Shown one piece after another: positions 62,588-64,000 of a stretch of 64,000 nt of DNA. Below the pieces are notes generated by a model. That model searched no databases, had not been told where the DNA came from, and saw nothing but the letters and a program-made list of their open reading frames with translations. Location: positions 5,875,904-5,939,903 of the forward strand of contig NZ_BNEL01000001.1 in NCBI RefSeq assembly GCF_018327685.1. The letters are read 5' to 3'. Position 1 is the first letter of the stretch; the number at the start of each line of letters is the position of its first letter. Origin of the DNA: Streptomyces sp. TS71-3 (GTDB lineage Bacteria; Actinomycetota; Actinomycetes; Streptomycetales; Streptomycetaceae). Position numbers and translations under genes: made by a program.

Positions 62588-63433
62588 TCAGCGCGGAGAG
62601 GCGTCCGCGCCCACGGCCGGCATCGGGGTGCCCGTCAGCTCCTCGCTCAGCCGGCGCAGGCGGGCGCGCGCGCCCTCGTCGTGCGCCTGCGCGTGGGCGC
62701 GCGCCACCTGCGAGCGGTTCACGTAGAGGCCGCTGTTCCTGGCGTACTCGGGGTCCGTGACCAGGCGCGCGGTGTTCCGCACGCCCTCCGCGACCGTGCT
62801 CTGCGGGGTGAAGAGATGCGTGACGATCTTGGTCGGCATGTACGAGGCGGGGTGCAGGGAGTTGACCGTCACCCCGGTGCCGTCGAGCACGTCCGCCAGG
62901 TCCATGGTGAGCATGATCTGGGCGAGCTTGGCCTGGCAGTAGGCCTGGCCCCCGCTCCAGCCGCTGCGCAGCATGACGTCGTCGAAGTCGATGGGGGCCT
63001 GGCCCGCCGAGGTCACGTTGACGATCCTGGCGGGCGCGGAGTCGACCAGCAGCGGGGCCAGCCGGCAGCTCAGGATGTACGTGGAGAGGTAGTCGACCTG
63101 GAAGGTCAGCTCCAGCCCGTCCCGGCTCTCCCGGCGGTCGAGTTCGACCCCCATGCCCGCGTTGTTGACCAGGACGTCGATCCGGGGCCGGGACAGCAGC
63201 CGGTCGGCGAGCGACTGGATCTCGGCGAGCGAGGAGAAGTCGGCCCGCTCGTAGCTCAGCCGCTCGTTGCCCGTGGCGGCCCGCAGCTCCGCGAGAAGCT
63301 CCTGGCCCTTTTCCTCGCTGCGCCCGTGCAGGACGAGTTCGGGTCCCAGCGGGGCCAGTTCATGGGCGAGCGCACGGCCGAGCCCGTCGGTCGCGCCGGT
63401 GATGACGATGGTCTGGTCCGCGATGGACGTCAT
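62588..63433 (-). CDS. short-chain dehydrogenase/reductase
   Basis: A 281-residue SDR from ATG 63433 after CCGGAGG. The cofactor motif is VITGATDGLGRALAHEL near residue 10, with LHGRSEEKG pointing to NADP. NNAGMGVEL, VNVTSAGQAPIDFDD (active Ser) and YCQAKLAQIM (Tyr-Lys) follow. SLHPASYMPTKIV is the post-active-site loop of retinol dehydrogenase-like SDRs. It sits upstream of the TetR gene on the same strand, 67 bases apart, and may share control with the flavin oxidase. Confidence 0.88.
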   Translation of the reverse strand: MTSIADQTIVITGATDGLGRALAHELAPLGPELVLHGRSEEKGQELLAELRAATGNERLSYERADFSSLAEIQSLADRLLSRPRIDVLVNNAGMGVELDRRESRDGLELTFQVDYLSTYILSCRLAPLLVDSAPARIVNVTSAGQAPIDFDDVMLRSGWSGGQAYCQAKLAQIMLTMDLADVLDGTGVTVNSLHPASYMPTKIVTHLFTPQSTVAEGVRNTARLVTDPEYARNSGLYVNRSQVARAHAQAHDEGARARLRRLSEELTGTPMPAVGADASPR

Positions 63434-63523
63434 GTCGTACCTCCGGTAACGGGCAGGACCCTGCCCGGTGGATGACGCGCCCCCACGCGGCCCGTACGGC
63501 CGCCAGGAGGTCGCGTGGTTCAC

Positions 63524-63758
63524 GTGGTGCGAGTGGTACGTGTGGTGCGCCTCGGGCGCGTGATGCGAGTCGGGCGCGCGGTGCGAGTCGTACGTGTGGT
63601 GCGGGCCGTGCGGGTGCGAGGTGGTGGGCGCCCGGAACGCGATCCCCGGAAGGGGCGTCCCGGGCGGTGTCCCGGGCGGTGGGCGTCCCGGGCGGGGTGG
63701 CCGGGACGGGGACGTCCGGAGCCGGGGCCCGGAGGGGCGTCCGGAGCGCGGCGCGGGG
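63524..63758. repeat. low-complexity GTG/GGGCG repeat region
   Basis: 63524-63620 is made of irregular GTGCGAGTSGTACGTGTG units that would encode His/Thr repeats on the minus strand; 63640-63756 has repeated CGTCCCGGGCGG and GGGGCG blocks. There is no start signal or family match, so I treat both as non-coding. The G-rich part could form quadruplexes. Confidence 0.6.
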
Positions 63759-64000
63759 TCAGGGGGCGAGGGCCGCTTCCCCGCCGTCGAGCCGCGCGGC
63801 CACCGCGACGGTGTCGGCGATGGCCGCCGCGTACCCCGGTCCAGCGATACGCGGTCGAAGAGCAGCCGGTACCACATCGGACCGAACACCAGATCGATGA
63901 GGAACTCCTCGTCGGGGTGGCTGACTCACCGCCGATCCCGGGCACGCCGGATGATCTTCGCCACCTCCTCGCGGCGCGGGCCGGTCAGCCGCTTCCAGAG
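63759..64000 (-). pseudogene. TetR-family regulator, C-terminal part, frameshifted, leaves window
   Basis: Three minus-strand frames spell a TetR C-terminal domain: WKRLTGPRREEVAKIIRRARDR at the window edge, HPDEEFLIDLVFGPMWYRLLFDRVSLDR, and GYAAAIADTVAVAARLDGGEAALAP with a stop at 63759. The breaks are near 63920-63930 and near 63840 (CCGGGGTAC, where one G seems missing). The N-terminal DNA-binding half is outside the window. It may be a pseudogene or contain sequencing errors. Confidence 0.7.

Noticed and set aside
63520..63620. A His-rich repeat (THHTYDSH-like) as an N-terminal extension of the SDR at 62588-63433
   Set aside because: The SDR has a well-placed ATG with GGAGG at 63433; the extension is low-complexity DNA without its own start signal.
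1..64000. CRISPR array, tRNA or rRNA genes
   Set aside because: No set of regularly spaced identical repeats of 25-40 bases and no cloverleaf-like or conserved rRNA sequence was recognised. The tandem repeats at 907, 12023, 32155 and 35560 have no spacers.

Overview
The window is very GC-rich, has short intergenic spaces and carries gene families typical of actinomycetes: a Ku protein with a Lys/Ala tail, an F420-dependent oxidoreductase, a peptidase inhibitor of family I36, a heme-binding HbpS-like protein, LacI/ROK sugar regulation, and IS110, IS1380 and IS3 type insertion sequences. It is most likely chromosomal DNA of a Streptomyces or close relative, probably an arm-like accessory region. 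No rRNA, tRNA or CRISPR array was recognised.

Layout. 1-10 kb: a partial FAD oxidoreductase, a DUF969-DUF979-DUF2891 operon, a methyltransferase, small metabolic genes, Ku and an F420-type oxidoreductase. 10-14 kb: first mannose locus (small ORF, mannose-6-phosphate isomerase, sugar MFS porter, LacI regulator). 15-20 kb: a secreted peptidoglycan-binding-like protein, truncated DUF1275 and LysR genes that meet head to head, an FAD monooxygenase, a zinc alcohol dehydrogenase and a 3'-truncated SDR. 20-30.7 kb: second mannose locus. Minus strand: solute-binding lipoprotein, two ABC permeases and a GH38 alpha-mannosidase (frameshifted as given). Plus strand, divergent: a second isomerase-like protein, a LacI regulator and a ROK protein. 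30.7-34 kb: SDR, HbpS-like protein and MFS exporter opposite a MarR regulator. 34-40 kb: P450, SDR39U1-type protein, a JAMM-like metalloprotein coupled to a SnoaL-VOC fusion, and a secreted M1 peptidase. 40-47.4 kb: secreted beta-helix protein with an IS110 element at its 5' side, a GntR/LacI-type regulator, an NTF2-like protein, a metallo-beta-lactamase-fold hydrolase and a CGNR zinc-finger protein. 47.7-59.7 kb: a decayed zone with IS fragments, remnants and small orphan genes. 60-64 kb: a Tat-exported flavin oxidase, a TetR regulator similar to butyrolactone receptors, an SDR and a partial TetR gene.

How the genes work together. The two mannose loci share one operator motif (core close to GTTAtCGTTAAC) upstream of the small ORF/manA pair, in the porter-LacI intergenic region and between the divergent ABC/GH38 and isomerase/LacI/ROK operons. 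This suggests one regulon for import and breakdown of mannosides and feeding of mannose into central metabolism. Another operator-like core lies inside the second isomerase-like gene.

Reading frames break in many otherwise well-conserved genes (cupin, GH38, beta-helix protein, a TetR gene, three transposases, one unknown). Several breaks fall in or next to runs of C or G, so sequencing error and true pseudogenisation cannot be separated from the sequence alone.
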